Of a stretch of DNA of 64,000 nt, positions 16,120 through 26,202 are shown one piece after another. The notes below the pieces were generated by a model. That model was not told where the DNA came from and searched no databases. It saw only the letters and a list, made by a program, of their open reading frames with translations. The stretch spans positions 744,001-808,000 of the forward strand of contig NZ_JACRSE010000001.1 in assembly GCF_014281055.1 (NCBI RefSeq), in the 5' to 3' direction. Position 1 is the first letter of the stretch. Each line of letters begins with the position of its first letter. This stretch comes from Fluviispira vulneris. Its GTDB lineage: Bacteria > Bdellovibrionota_B > Oligoflexia > Silvanigrellales > Silvanigrellaceae. Both the position numbers and the translations under genes were made by a program.

Positions 16120-19100
16120 TTATTGTGCTGTTAAGCTTGCTTTTGCAGAAGTTGCAAACCACATAGACATTACGTCCGTTGGAGTCATGCTGTCATGCTC
16201 TTCGGCGTTTTTGTCCCAAACCCCTCCCTTAAGTGAACTCATTTTAAGAGCATCTTGATACAGTGTTCTCGTAAACAGAGGTGTATTTTCGCTCGCAACA
16301 GAATGAGCTGTCGAACTTATTGGTACACTCGCGCCAAAGATAAAGCAGTTGGCGTCGCTTGTTACACACTGAGATTGTAATGGATAAGTGTGCCCTTTTG
16401 GTCTTAATTCCTTAGGAATCTTATTAAAAGTCTCATTCATCACAAAGATTTGTGTGCTTATTGAAGTAGATGGAACATTTAGACCTGGATCATACCCATA
16501 TAAAAATGCTTTGGCCAGTGATGAATTTTTTTCTGTAGCTCCTGGTTCAAGATTTTGTAAATGCGAATTTATTATTTTGCCGGTTAAAAACGATGGGTCA
16601 CCGTGTGCAATATTGCCATTTTTAGCAAAGCATTTTTTCTCTTTTACATTGTAATCCGCAGGATATTCATCATGTTTATTCTTTTTATCAGAACACAATT
16701 CTCCTCTTTTCGGATTATATTTTCCTCCAACAGGAATGGAATAAAATCTTTTCTCTGGTTGGAATGCAATAAACTGAGTTCCAACTGGTGGAATATTCAT
16801 TTCATTTAATGGAAAAAAGTAAACCCCTGTGCCAAAGGACATACTAAAGACTGTATCAAATACAGTTTTAGCAATCAATGATTGCGTGTGATCGACAATT
16901 TGATCTTGAGTGTTGTGCATAAGTAATAAAGATCCTGGGGAAGCTTTTCTATATTTTTTAATATAATTCAAAGGCTCTTTTAACAAAGATTTTATTTGAA
17001 TGTTATCTTTTAATAAAGAAAGATTTGTTTCTAAAGCAATTGATTCTACAAAAATATCGTTTAGGTTTTGATTCTTAATATCAAAATTATCTTTAAAGGG
17101 TTCTAAATCCAATTGAACAGTTATCGATGAAGCTATCAAATATGGAATTAAAATCTTAATATTTTCTAGTGACAGTTCAAAATCAGCTTCTTTTAAAGAA
17201 GCTGATAAAAATCCTAGAGATTTAACAATTGACTCATCATTCTTTCTTGAAGCTAAAGCATCCGTAAAATTTTTCAAACCATATTTATCATTGGATAATT
17301 TTTCAAATAATGTAGATAGTTTTTTGATATTCACATCATCGTCTTTTTCAAGTATTGGTTTAAGATTTAATACCTTTTTTTCCCCCATTAAATCGAAAGT
17401 ACCAGCGCCATTTGTGAAAATTCCCCTGACAGAACAATTACCTTTATAAGTAATCTCAAGTTTGGCATAAGGATTATAAACTATTGAACAAGGTTCGTCA
17501 GAGGAATTTACATTTTTTATTAACAGAGCATCAGAAAAATGTTTTAATAAAGATTTTTCACCATCTTTATGATCAATAAATGCAGTTAAAAATTTACCTA
17601 AAAAATCGTTTACAAAAAGTGGATTTTCCTGAGTGCGAATATTTTGCTTACCCAATGCTCCAAGGGCATTTCTTAAGACTTTTTCAAATTCTGCAGGATT
17701 TGCTGCAATTAATTTTTTAAGATCTAAAATATTATCTAATGTATTAGTCCAGTTTTGCGTTGCCACAGATATATATGGAGCCAAATAAGTCACATCTGAT
17801 GCGCCTAAGAAACCAATAAGCTCATTTAATTCTTTTTGGTTATTTGCTAAGTCGGAATTCCGGAAATTAGAGAAATATTGATTTTTCTGAAGATCAGGAA
17901 TCATAGGCAAAGCATTCAAATGCGAAATATCTGAAACTTTTCCGTTTAGCATATCTTTAAAAAGTATTCTAAATTTTCCCATCAATAAAGTAGTTGGTGC
18001 ATAATAAGTCGCCGCAGAGCTAAATAGGGGTGGTATAATAATATTTTTTAGATCTACATCTTTATTGTCTAATTGAGACAAAGCTTGTTGCAGCATTATA
18101 CCAGAACGCCCCATAGCAGCAAGTAAAGTTGCTCCCCCACGGCTGCTTGCAGTGGCAACAGTTTTTGGTCCAGCAATTTTTTGTAGCAAAGGCTTGTAGG
18201 AATTTAAAAAAGAAGGCACTTTATCAACATAAAATTCAAGTCTAGGTTGACCATGCACAAAAAACTCTTTTATATTTTCGTTATTCAGTTTTAACTCACC
18301 TAACGAAATTCTTTTTAATGCGCTGTGCAAACCTAAAGTCGCAACCACGTCATTATCAAGCGGTGATTTTTCACCAATAGCTTCCACTGCAGGAGCAATT
18401 TCATTGCCGGAACCGTCAATACAAACCCGTTTAAAGCCTTTTTCGAGATTACCTGTAGTTTTATCTACAGAACATATGTCTTCACCGGGTAATGCTGGTG
18501 CTGCAACAATATTATCCTTTAAAGCGGTTTGTAAAGGAATTGCTAATTCACGGAAGGAAAGACCTGTATCACCCCCATGCACATAGAGCATAAGAGGTAC
18601 TTTAGCACTCCCTTCTGGAATGGTTATGATGGCTGAGTAAATATTATTATCCGACAAGCGGTACTTTAGCACATATGCTTTACCTCTGATATTGTTTGCT
18701 CCGTCGAGTTTACCTTTTTTGGTACTAAAGAAGCTAAATTCAGAATCTTGATTCAAACCACTTGCAGTTTTTATATGACTTAATTCTATAGGAATCAGTT
18801 TATCATCTTGAGTAATTGTATCATTCTCATCTTTACGTTCAACATATGGAAGCGCATATTTTCTAGGATCTTTCATTGAGGCTAAATCATATTCTTGAAA
18901 ATCAATTTTTCTATTTTTAGAGGCATCCGAAAGTTTTTCAAAGCTGATAATTTCGATTGCAGTTATTTTTTGCGCCATCTTTGCGACATATTCATTTACA
19001 GATTTAGTGTTCACTAAGTATTTAGTTTGCTCTACACTGTTAGGGTCTGAATTAGGATTAAAACATTTTGGATTCGTAGATAGAATTTTGGTAAATTCTT

Positions 19101-19296
19101 CCATAAATTTTGGATCACTTGAATTTGGAATTTCATCACTCAAAGGTAGACAGATTTGCTTGGCTAAAGTATCCCATCTTTCATTCAAAAGATTGCTACT
19201 TGTTTGCATGTTGATATTTTTTTTGCCTCCACACCCCACGAGCGCAAGGGACGAAAGAAAACAGGAGGTCGTGACAAGAATCCGCTTCTTTATCAT
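16120..19296 (-). CDS. Large lipoprotein with alpha/beta-hydrolase features
   Basis: The 1058-aa protein starts with a lipoprotein signal; the lipobox is LVGC with Cys22. Residues 220-242 (AIITIPEG...LMLYVHGG) look like the first strands of an alpha/beta hydrolase with the HGG oxyanion loop. ATASSRGGATLLAAMG (381-396) looks like the nucleophile elbow with Ser385. Near the C-terminus LLLMHNTQDQIVDHTQS would supply the acid, and a His in STAHSVASE or EEHDSM could complete a triad. Between them are several hundred residues without recognisable motifs. An esterase or peptidase on the cell envelope is plausible; the substrate is unknown. AAGGAA precedes the ATG. Confidence 0.7.
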   Translation of the reverse strand: MIKKRILVTTSCFLSSLALVGCGGKKNINMQTSSNLLNERWDTLAKQICLPLSDEIPNSSDPKFMEEFTKILSTNPKCFNPNSDPNSVEQTKYLVNTKSVNEYVAKMAQKITAIEIISFEKLSDASKNRKIDFQEYDLASMKDPRKYALPYVERKDENDTITQDDKLIPIELSHIKTASGLNQDSEFSFFSTKKGKLDGANNIRGKAYVLKYRLSDNNIYSAIITIPEGSAKVPLMLYVHGGDTGLSFRELAIPLQTALKDNIVAAPALPGEDICSVDKTTGNLEKGFKRVCIDGSGNEIAPAVEAIGEKSPLDNDVVATLGLHSALKRISLGELKLNNENIKEFFVHGQPRLEFYVDKVPSFLNSYKPLLQKIAGPKTVATASSRGGATLLAAMGRSGIMLQQALSQLDNKDVDLKNIIIPPLFSSAATYYAPTTLLMGKFRILFKDMLNGKVSDISHLNALPMIPDLQKNQYFSNFRNSDLANNQKELNELIGFLGASDVTYLAPYISVATQNWTNTLDNILDLKKLIAANPAEFEKVLRNALGALGKQNIRTQENPLFVNDFLGKFLTAFIDHKDGEKSLLKHFSDALLIKNVNSSDEPCSIVYNPYAKLEITYKGNCSVRGIFTNGAGTFDLMGEKKVLNLKPILEKDDDVNIKKLSTLFEKLSNDKYGLKNFTDALASRKNDESIVKSLGFLSASLKEADFELSLENIKILIPYLIASSITVQLDLEPFKDNFDIKNQNLNDIFVESIALETNLSLLKDNIQIKSLLKEPLNYIKKYRKASPGSLLLMHNTQDQIVDHTQSLIAKTVFDTVFSMSFGTGVYFFPLNEMNIPPVGTQFIAFQPEKRFYSIPVGGKYNPKRGELCSDKKNKHDEYPADYNVKEKKCFAKNGNIAHGDPSFLTGKIINSHLQNLEPGATEKNSSLAKAFLYGYDPGLNVPSTSISTQIFVMNETFNKIPKELRPKGHTYPLQSQCVTSDANCFIFGASVPISSTAHSVASENTPLFTRTLYQDALKMSSLKGGVWDKNAEEHDSMTPTDVMSMWFATSAKASLTAQ

Positions 19297-19624
19297 ATTT
19301 TATTCCTTTATTACACATATACTACGTAAATAACTTAATATATAATATTACAAGTTCATATTTAATTTTGTTCCGTGGAGCGCCTCTAAAAAACTCCGCG
19401 CCAAACCACTCACTCTCTCTCATCGTTTTGCAGTTGACTTAATATCGTTCTTACACCGTTCAACAAATAACAGCAAGTATAAAATATAATTTCTTATACT
19501 TGCAGTTTTTTTTTGAGAGTGGTAAGTCTCCTTTTATAATCTCCTCTTCTCTCATCGTAATTATAGTTTTCTATTTTTTTGATCTTTTTTTGTAATAGTT
19601 CGTATGTTTTTTAGAGGAGATGAC
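19297..19624. other. Divergent intergenic region with a plus-strand terminator
   Basis: The 328-bp gap lies between the lipoprotein hydrolase and the outer-membrane barrel gene. It has no credible open frame. Its one clear element is a terminator-like hairpin with a T9 tail at 19473-19514, oriented toward the barrel gene. Confidence 0.6.
19473..19514 (+). terminator. Rho-independent terminator or leader attenuator
   Basis: GCAAGTATAA (19473-19482) pairs perfectly with TTATACTTGC (19494-19503). The sequence then reads AG and nine T residues. No annotated plus-strand gene ends here: it lies about 110 bp upstream of the barrel gene start. It either ends a small RNA or attenuates the barrel gene. 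Confidence 0.65.
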
Positions 19625-21070
19625 ATGCATATTTATAAAGGAAAATTTAATTCTATTTTTATAAAACAAAAAATAAAAAGCACACTTTCATTCATGAGTG
19701 TTTTTGCGACTGCATTTTCAATGCAAGCTCATGCACAAAATAGCACACAGCACAATAAACCCGATCCAACTGAAGATGTTGCAGGGGGCGTAGGAGAAGC
19801 TGGTTTTAATGCCCCAAAATATGCAGTTTTGCCCACTGGCAAGACTTTGCCTAAAGGAATTTTTAAACTCGATCTCCCTTTCGCTTATACCTTTGGCAGC
19901 GATGGTTTCGACAGCACAGGCAATTCTGTGCAAAATGGTTTGAGTATGGAACGTTGGGTCAATGGAATTCAATTGCAATACGGGTTGACCAATTCCATCT
20001 CTGTGGGAGTGGGCATTCCGATTGTTTTATCCAACCATGTGCAAATGGATGGCAATAAAATAGTGGCTAACTCAGAAATGTATGAGCGGTATTATAATAA
20101 ATTCGTCAATGAGTTTGCTACTCAATTAAGTGCCCAAGGAAGATGTCCTTCTGTTCAAGCTTGTACGAATCAAATTAATGATGGGAGCTTAACGCTTCCT
20201 GCAGGCCAAACAAATATTATTCTGCCAACTGGTGAAGTTGTGACCTTTACGGCAGGAGATGTCATCAAGGATCAAATCAGGAACACACTTTTAACGGCAT
20301 CACAACCGGAAAATGGTGCTACAGGTATAGGTGACTTACAATTTGGTATTCTCTGGAGTGTCATTTCAGAAGAGTCTCCTATCCGCCATGTACCTCTCTA
20401 TGTGGCTGTTGGAGGGGGGTTGCGTTTACCAACTGGTAAGTTCAGTTTACCAAACGCGGTCAGAGGAACGGGTGGAGACAATACCCTCTTAACTGGCGGT
20501 GGAACATACGATGTTATTGCCCGCTTGAACGTAGACTATGTCGCAATGCCTGGTCTTATATTTAGCTGGCAACATATGTCCGAGTATTCGTTAAACAAAG
20601 TCAATTTTAGCCGTTCCAGTATGCTTAACAGCGACGCATATAACACAGCAGATCCAAACTACAGTACAACCAACGGCCACGGTGATAAACAAGCAAATAT
20701 CCTGACCTTCAAAAGAAAGGGTTTGCACAATATTGGTTTCTTCCAAGTGGCTTGGGGAGTGGGCAATGCCACTGAAACCTTAAAATGGCTCGGTCTTTTC
20801 TCTCAATTCAAATACAACTTTGCTGCAAAAGCTTATTTAAATGACCAACCTATAAACGTTATGGGTGACCAATTCTTTTTAGGAGATTCAAGCATGCACC
20901 CAGACCATGGAGCTGAACAGTATTATTCTGTGTTGATTGGTTCAAAATTCAGTGGTTTGCCTTATCGAATTCCATTGGAGTTTGCTGGTGAATTCGAATA
21001 CCCAATCGCCGGTAAAAATCGTGCTGTATCTCCTATGAATGTTAAAGGAACATTGTCGCTCTATTTTTAA
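19625..21070 (+). CDS. Outer-membrane beta-barrel protein, MetA/phenol-degradation transporter-like
   Basis: I place the start at the ATG at 19625 because AGAGGAGA lies just before it. An in-frame ATG at 19604 would put this site inside the coding region. The 481-aa protein has a long signal peptide ending near AHAQN. The mature part alternates short amphipathic strands with Gly/Asn turns (GIQLQYGLTNSISVGVGIPIVL; GIGDLQFGILWSVI; YVAVGGGLRLPTGKF). It ends LSLYF*, the C-terminal Phe expected of Bam-assembled barrels. The TGIGDLxFG-LPTGKF pattern is that of the family often annotated as putative MetA-pathway outer-membrane transporters. Substrate unknown. Confidence 0.75.
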   Translation: MHIYKGKFNSIFIKQKIKSTLSFMSVFATAFSMQAHAQNSTQHNKPDPTEDVAGGVGEAGFNAPKYAVLPTGKTLPKGIFKLDLPFAYTFGSDGFDSTGNSVQNGLSMERWVNGIQLQYGLTNSISVGVGIPIVLSNHVQMDGNKIVANSEMYERYYNKFVNEFATQLSAQGRCPSVQACTNQINDGSLTLPAGQTNIILPTGEVVTFTAGDVIKDQIRNTLLTASQPENGATGIGDLQFGILWSVISEESPIRHVPLYVAVGGGLRLPTGKFSLPNAVRGTGGDNTLLTGGGTYDVIARLNVDYVAMPGLIFSWQHMSEYSLNKVNFSRSSMLNSDAYNTADPNYSTTNGHGDKQANILTFKRKGLHNIGFFQVAWGVGNATETLKWLGLFSQFKYNFAAKAYLNDQPINVMGDQFFLGDSSMHPDHGAEQYYSVLIGSKFSGLPYRIPLEFAGEFEYPIAGKNRAVSPMNVKGTLSLYF

Positions 21071-21352
21071 TTTTAAAATAGCACACAGGAAATTATGTAC
21101 TACCCAAAGTCCTAATTTTCTTTCTTTTTATTTAAAAACAAAACAGCCTCACAAAATATTATTAAAAAATAAAATTTCTTTTCTTAATTCACACATTGAT
21201 AATAAATTCATACATTTAAGATCTGCTACAGAGAAATAATTGCTTCCCATTCACAAATATAATATTTAGAATTGATGCTGTTTTTTTGACTCCCTCTTTT
21301 TGTATGGAGCACTTAAAATAGCAAAAGACTAACTCAAATTAAAGAAATTAAA

Positions 21353-24300
21353 ATGAAATTATTCTATATTTTTCTCTTTTCCCTTTTCTGCTATCTATCG
21401 ACAAAAGCGCAAGCAGAATGGAATTTTCAAACACCTCTTACACAGTCGGTCAATCCACAAAATGGTGCACTTAAATTAACATATCCAATTGGCGCAATGA
21501 TTAAAAGAGGTGAAATAGAATTTCAACTGATTGCAAAATATGATCAAGTTTTAAAGGAAAACTTATTTGGTTTAGGTAAAGGTTGGACATTTCCTTTTAC
21601 AAAAATAGTAAATGATAAAATATATCTAAAAGAAGGCGGTATTTATACCCTCAAAAATAAAAAAATAGAAGGATTAAACAGAGCCTATCCTAAATTTACA
21701 GATTATGAAAAGGGTGCGCAAAAAACCCCTGACAACCGTGAATTTCGATACCTTTTAACTTATTTAAATGGCAATAAGGTTTATTTAAATAACAAAGGCA
21801 ATGAAATTTACCGAGAGGATCGTTATGGAAACTCTATAAAAGTATTTTATAATTCAGATAATTCCATTCAATCAATCGTTGACTGCTATGAAAATTATTA
21901 TGCTCTGAGTGCCAATGACTTGATCGACGATGAAACAGGAAAAACTTCAACAGGGACTACATTGACATTGAGTAAAGATGGTATAACTCAAGAAACCATT
22001 CTCAAATTTATATTAGATGATTATTCTCAATTGCATAAAATAATTCAGTTCAAAGATAACACAACATTTGTTTCAAACAAGTTTTTATTTTCTAAACTTA
22101 ATGATGGAGTCTACACTGAAATTATTTCTGCCACTGGTGTAGTTACGAGTATTGAATATCTCAAAATCCCAAATAGCAAAAATATACCAATCTATAGCGT
22201 TGGTAAAATTCAAGTGCTTGATAACAAAAAACTTGCTCTACCAAGTGAAAGATATGAATATACTTTTTCCAATAAAAATTTCGCCGACTTTATCGATCCA
22301 CAAATTTATAACGATTTATCTACACAGAATCAAAAAGATTTGCTCTATAAGACAAGATTTATTAAAGGACTATATGTCACGGAATATACTTACAATCACC
22401 TCAATTTATTAGTTGCAAAAGTAATCTATAAAAATACAGATCTCATTTCTAAAGTAAAATATAAATATCAGGGACAAAATGCAAAAGAACAATTTCCCCC
22501 ATATTCTAAGCTCGAAAATAATTATAACTTATTAGCAGAATCGTCATATACTTTTTGTAAAGGTGATAAAGAATCTTTTTCTAACTCATTTGAAACAGCG
22601 CTTGTTTCAGTAGAAAATTTCTTTAAAACTAAAGTTTTAGGCGATAACCTTTCTTCCCTCCTTCCCGATTGTAAAGGAATTAATTACAGGGAAATTGCAC
22701 AATATGACAATCTAGCTAGATTAACATATCAAGAAGATAAATTTGGTTTTAAATATAATTATTCCTATTTTGATGAAAATAAATTTGGACTCTTAAAAAG
22801 AAAAGAAGTGCAAAGTTTAAAAGACAATAAAATGGCTGAAAGCTACACTCTTACTGAAGACAATAAATCTATTTATTCCAAAACAGATGAGGTTTTATCT
22901 CAAGGAAAATGGCAGCAGCTTTATATAAATCAATATGCTTACTTCCCCGATGGGGAGAAAAAGAAATCTATTTTTTCATATTCATCTTTAGCGCCAAGAT
23001 GGTTTAAAGGTGGAAATATTTTATCAATTCAAAATATGTATACAAATAATCTTCAAGATAAAAGTATTATGCATGATCCAAATTCAATAGTTAAATTGAC
23101 CAGTTCAAAAGATTTTATTACGGGCGAATCACGAATAACAAGTGAAACATTTGACAAAGCCACAGGGAAACTCATTAAAAAAGAAGACGGCCTTAACCGA
23201 TCAACCCAATATTTTTATGATTATCTCGGCAATCTTACAAAAATCGTTTATGCAGATGGCAGTCATGTAGCTTATTATTATATGATTGGAAAAAATGGAC
23301 AAAAGTCTGTTTCTATCCAAATGAATTCTTACGGAGAAACTAAAAAATATTATTATGACGCTCTTGGTAATCTGCTCTTAAAAGCCCGTGTACTTTTCAA
23401 TGGTGATGAAAAGCCATATGAAACCTTTGCCAATCCATATGAAGCACAAAACTACCAAATCATGAATGGATTAAAGTATTATACACTAAGTAACAATATG
23501 GGTTCGTTTATTATAAATTTTTCCAAAGATATGAATGGAAATATCAAAGTATTTCAAGTCACACTTAAAAATCCTATATCTGACAAAAAATTAGCTGAGT
23601 ATACTATTTCTGCACATGAAATAAATTACATGGGAGACAACGATAAACTCTTCAAAGTTCTCAGTAAAATTATTGAAAATAAATCGACAAATTTAGAAAA
23701 AGAAACAGGTATTTTAAAAAGCACTGTGTATGAATATGACGACTGGAACCAATTGGTCAAAGAAACTAATCAAGTAGGCGATAGCATAAGTTATACTTAT
23801 AATCCAGCAAGACAGTTGATAGCCAAAACTCTCCAAGATAACAAAACTAGTATTTATTATGAGTATAATCTTCTTGGTAAACTCAGATACACGTCTGTCG
23901 CAAAATCTTCTGAGTCATACCAATATCCTATTTATGATTATAATATTTACGGTGATCTCATTAGCAGTAACAGCAAATTAAATACTATCAATTACACTTA
24001 TAACAAAGCTTCTGAACTCATTAAAATGGACAAAGGCTCACATAGAATATTTGAATACGCTTATGATGTTCTCGGACGGAAGATCCAAGAAATTAATACT
24101 TTTGATAAAATAAATACAATCTATAGCTATGGGAAAAATGGAAAAGTAGAAAGCATTACAGAAAATGGTTCAGAGATTTCGTATTCTTATTCCCATGAAG
24201 GTCGGCTCTTAGAGAAAAAGTTCCCGAATAAAAAATTTATTTCTTATACTTATAATTCACTTGGACAAAAAACAAGCATGAAAAATATCATTGGTGACAT

Positions 24301-25108
24301 CACTCGCTACAGTTATGATCATCTAAATCGATTGACACAAGCAAGCTCAAATAGCTTAGGAAATGTCGATATCGTGTATGATAGTTTTGGTAATATTATT
24401 AAAAAAACTTATCCACAAAAAAGCCAAAGAGAATTTAAATACGATTTGCTCAATCGTCCTATTGAAATTATATTTTCTGATAAAAAAAATAATTTTATAA
24501 ATAGACAAAATATAACTTATGATTTAAGAGGAAATATCTCTACAAAAACATTTTCGTCAACTCGTACAAATGATCTTGAAAGTAATAATACAACTTTATA
24601 TGAATATGACAGGCTCAATCGTCTTATTAAAGAAACAGTAAAAAACACTGAAAACAAAATTTCTTACGAGAACGAATTCATTTATGATATCACAAATAAC
24701 ATAACTACAAAAACACAAACTAAATTTGATGTAACTGAAAAAAATAAAAAGGTGTTAACTAAAAATATTATTAAGTACACTTACAATAGCTTACTTAAAC
24801 TTTCTGCTATAAATAACAATGGGAAGATTACAGAAATCAGTTATGATCCCGTATGGAATCCAACCACCGATGAAAATGGCAGATCATTAGTTTATAATAA
24901 TAAAGATCAATTATTGAGCCGTATTTCACCAGGAAAACCCTTTACTGCTTATATGTATTTCCCCGACGGATATTTAGGTGCTATTTATTACGGTAATAAT
25001 ATTGATTACTACTATTACGATGAAAATGGCCATTTAGTAAATGAAATTGACGAAGATGGCAAAGCAACTAGTTATTTGATTGTTGAAGATGGTTTAAAAG
25101 AAAATTAA
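21353..25108 (+). CDS. Secreted RHS/YD-repeat protein lacking a C-terminal toxin domain
   Basis: The 1251-aa protein has a signal peptide (ending KAQA-EW). Its N-terminal part (NPQNGALKLTYPIGA, then GLGKGWTFPF) is typical of the start of RHS/YD shells. From about residue 160 to the end it is built of YD repeats, with core forms such as YEYDDWNQL, YAYDVLGRKI, YSYDHLNRL and YEYDRLNRL. RHS effectors usually close the shell with a DPxGL-type motif and then a variable toxin. Here the protein stops at YLIVEDGLKEN, with neither. It may be a structural or adhesive shell, or a protein that has lost its toxin. The stop overlaps the convergent epimerase gene by 4 bp. Confidence 0.88.
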   Translation: MKLFYIFLFSLFCYLSTKAQAEWNFQTPLTQSVNPQNGALKLTYPIGAMIKRGEIEFQLIAKYDQVLKENLFGLGKGWTFPFTKIVNDKIYLKEGGIYTLKNKKIEGLNRAYPKFTDYEKGAQKTPDNREFRYLLTYLNGNKVYLNNKGNEIYREDRYGNSIKVFYNSDNSIQSIVDCYENYYALSANDLIDDETGKTSTGTTLTLSKDGITQETILKFILDDYSQLHKIIQFKDNTTFVSNKFLFSKLNDGVYTEIISATGVVTSIEYLKIPNSKNIPIYSVGKIQVLDNKKLALPSERYEYTFSNKNFADFIDPQIYNDLSTQNQKDLLYKTRFIKGLYVTEYTYNHLNLLVAKVIYKNTDLISKVKYKYQGQNAKEQFPPYSKLENNYNLLAESSYTFCKGDKESFSNSFETALVSVENFFKTKVLGDNLSSLLPDCKGINYREIAQYDNLARLTYQEDKFGFKYNYSYFDENKFGLLKRKEVQSLKDNKMAESYTLTEDNKSIYSKTDEVLSQGKWQQLYINQYAYFPDGEKKKSIFSYSSLAPRWFKGGNILSIQNMYTNNLQDKSIMHDPNSIVKLTSSKDFITGESRITSETFDKATGKLIKKEDGLNRSTQYFYDYLGNLTKIVYADGSHVAYYYMIGKNGQKSVSIQMNSYGETKKYYYDALGNLLLKARVLFNGDEKPYETFANPYEAQNYQIMNGLKYYTLSNNMGSFIINFSKDMNGNIKVFQVTLKNPISDKKLAEYTISAHEINYMGDNDKLFKVLSKIIENKSTNLEKETGILKSTVYEYDDWNQLVKETNQVGDSISYTYNPARQLIAKTLQDNKTSIYYEYNLLGKLRYTSVAKSSESYQYPIYDYNIYGDLISSNSKLNTINYTYNKASELIKMDKGSHRIFEYAYDVLGRKIQEINTFDKINTIYSYGKNGKVESITENGSEISYSYSHEGRLLEKKFPNKKFISYTYNSLGQKTSMKNIIGDITRYSYDHLNRLTQASSNSLGNVDIVYDSFGNIIKKTYPQKSQREFKYDLLNRPIEIIFSDKKNNFINRQNITYDLRGNISTKTFSSTRTNDLESNNTTLYEYDRLNRLIKETVKNTENKISYENEFIYDITNNITTKTQTKFDVTEKNKKVLTKNIIKYTYNSLLKLSAINNNGKITEISYDPVWNPTTDENGRSLVYNNKDQLLSRISPGKPFTAYMYFPDGYLGAIYYGNNIDYYYYDENGHLVNEIDEDGKATSYLIVEDGLKEN

Positions 25109-26202
25109 AATTTTAAGTACTCAACCCCAATAATTTCTTTTATCCCAAGACCTGCATCCGTTTCACTGAGTGTGAGCGTATTGGCTTCAACCTGGACACC
25201 ACCCACAACAGGATTTTCTGCCAGAAGTGCTGGAGAGTCTAAGTCACAACGTACGATTGATTTCTTTGCAGCGGCAAAATGCGCGGCCGCTGTAACTGAA
25301 ACTTGGCTTTCGAGCATACAACCCATCACACACTCTACCCCAGCCGCTTCGGCAATATTTAAAATTTTTGTGGCATTGTAAATGCCACCCGCCTTTGCAA
25401 GCTTGAGATTGATAAGGTCACACGCTTTGTTATTTATCAATTGCAGGGCATCGAAGGGAGAAAAGACGGATTCATCGGCAAGGATATCGGTTTCAACATT
25501 CTCAGTGACGTAACGAAGATCGGATATTCTTTTTGCTTTTACAGGCTGCTCAACAAATTCTATATTTAAATTGAGTTTTTCAAATCTGCGAATAATGCGC
25601 ACAGCTTCTTTTGCTCCCCAAGCTTGATTCGCATCGAGGCTAATTTTGATTTGATTGCCCACAGCAGTGCGAACCGCTTGCACACGGATAAAATCGAGCG
25701 AAGGATTTACGCCCAACTTGAGTTTGAGATCTTGAAAACCTTCATCGAGTGCAACGAGAGCATCTGCTACCATCACTTCAGGTGAGTTTGCGCTAATTGT
25801 TAAATCTGTAAAAACAAGATTGTGAAATCCACCTAAATACTTGTAAAGTGGTAAATTAAGTGATTGGGCTAGCAGATCGTAATAAGCCATATCTATTGCA
25901 GCCAGAGCTGAGGTGTTATTTACAAAAGTAGAGTGCAACTCACCCATAACTTTTTCGAGCTGGCCGAGATCCGCACCTATGATTTTAGGTTTTAAAATAT
26001 GATGTAAACAAGAAATAATGGAATCGGATGATTCGCCCGTGATTGCTAAAGTAGGGGCAGCGCTGCCAAATCCGACTAAACCCGATCGGGTTAAGAGTTT
26101 TACGATGATATCTTCAGCAAAATAAACAGTTCTTAAAGCCGTCTTAAATGGCTTTTTGAGAGGGATTTTTATTTTGCCGATATGGATATCAACAATTTTC
26201 AA
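25105..26202 (-). CDS. Dipeptide epimerase (enolase superfamily)
   Basis: The 365-aa enzyme belongs to the muconate-lactonizing subgroup. The catalytic lysines are at KLKLG (160-164) and NLKLAKAGG (Lys267). The metal ligands are Asp190 (LDANQ), Glu218 (VEQP) and Asp243 (ADES). A DxD pair near the C-terminus (RCDLDSP, Asp320/Asp322) binds the dipeptide ammonium group in L-Ala-D/L-Glu epimerases and separates them from succinylbenzoate synthases. The likely role is recycling of murein peptides; the exact dipeptide is not certain. The start codon is TTG, overlapping the stop of the HU/IHF gene by 4 bp (TTGA). Confidence 0.87.
   Translation of the reverse strand: MKIVDIHIGKIKIPLKKPFKTALRTVYFAEDIIVKLLTRSGLVGFGSAAPTLAITGESSDSIISCLHHILKPKIIGADLGQLEKVMGELHSTFVNNTSALAAIDMAYYDLLAQSLNLPLYKYLGGFHNLVFTDLTISANSPEVMVADALVALDEGFQDLKLKLGVNPSLDFIRVQAVRTAVGNQIKISLDANQAWGAKEAVRIIRRFEKLNLNIEFVEQPVKAKRISDLRYVTENVETDILADESVFSPFDALQLINNKACDLINLKLAKAGGIYNATKILNIAEAAGVECVMGCMLESQVSVTAAAHFAAAKKSIVRCDLDSPALLAENPVVGGVQVEANTLTLSETDAGLGIKEIIGVEYLKF

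Noticed and set aside
21071-21100. Terminator after the outer-membrane barrel gene (CTATTTT/AAAATAG)
   Set aside because: The stem is seven A/T-rich pairs starting in the stop codon region and has no T-run after it.
21039-21239. 66-codon frame after the outer-membrane barrel gene
   Set aside because: It begins inside the barrel gene, has no ribosome-binding site and its product is low-complexity Lys/Asn/Phe.
24900-25104. Toxin domain at the end of the YD-repeat protein
   Set aside because: Only repeat-type sequence (YYYDENGHLVNEID) and a 10-residue tail are present before the stop codon.
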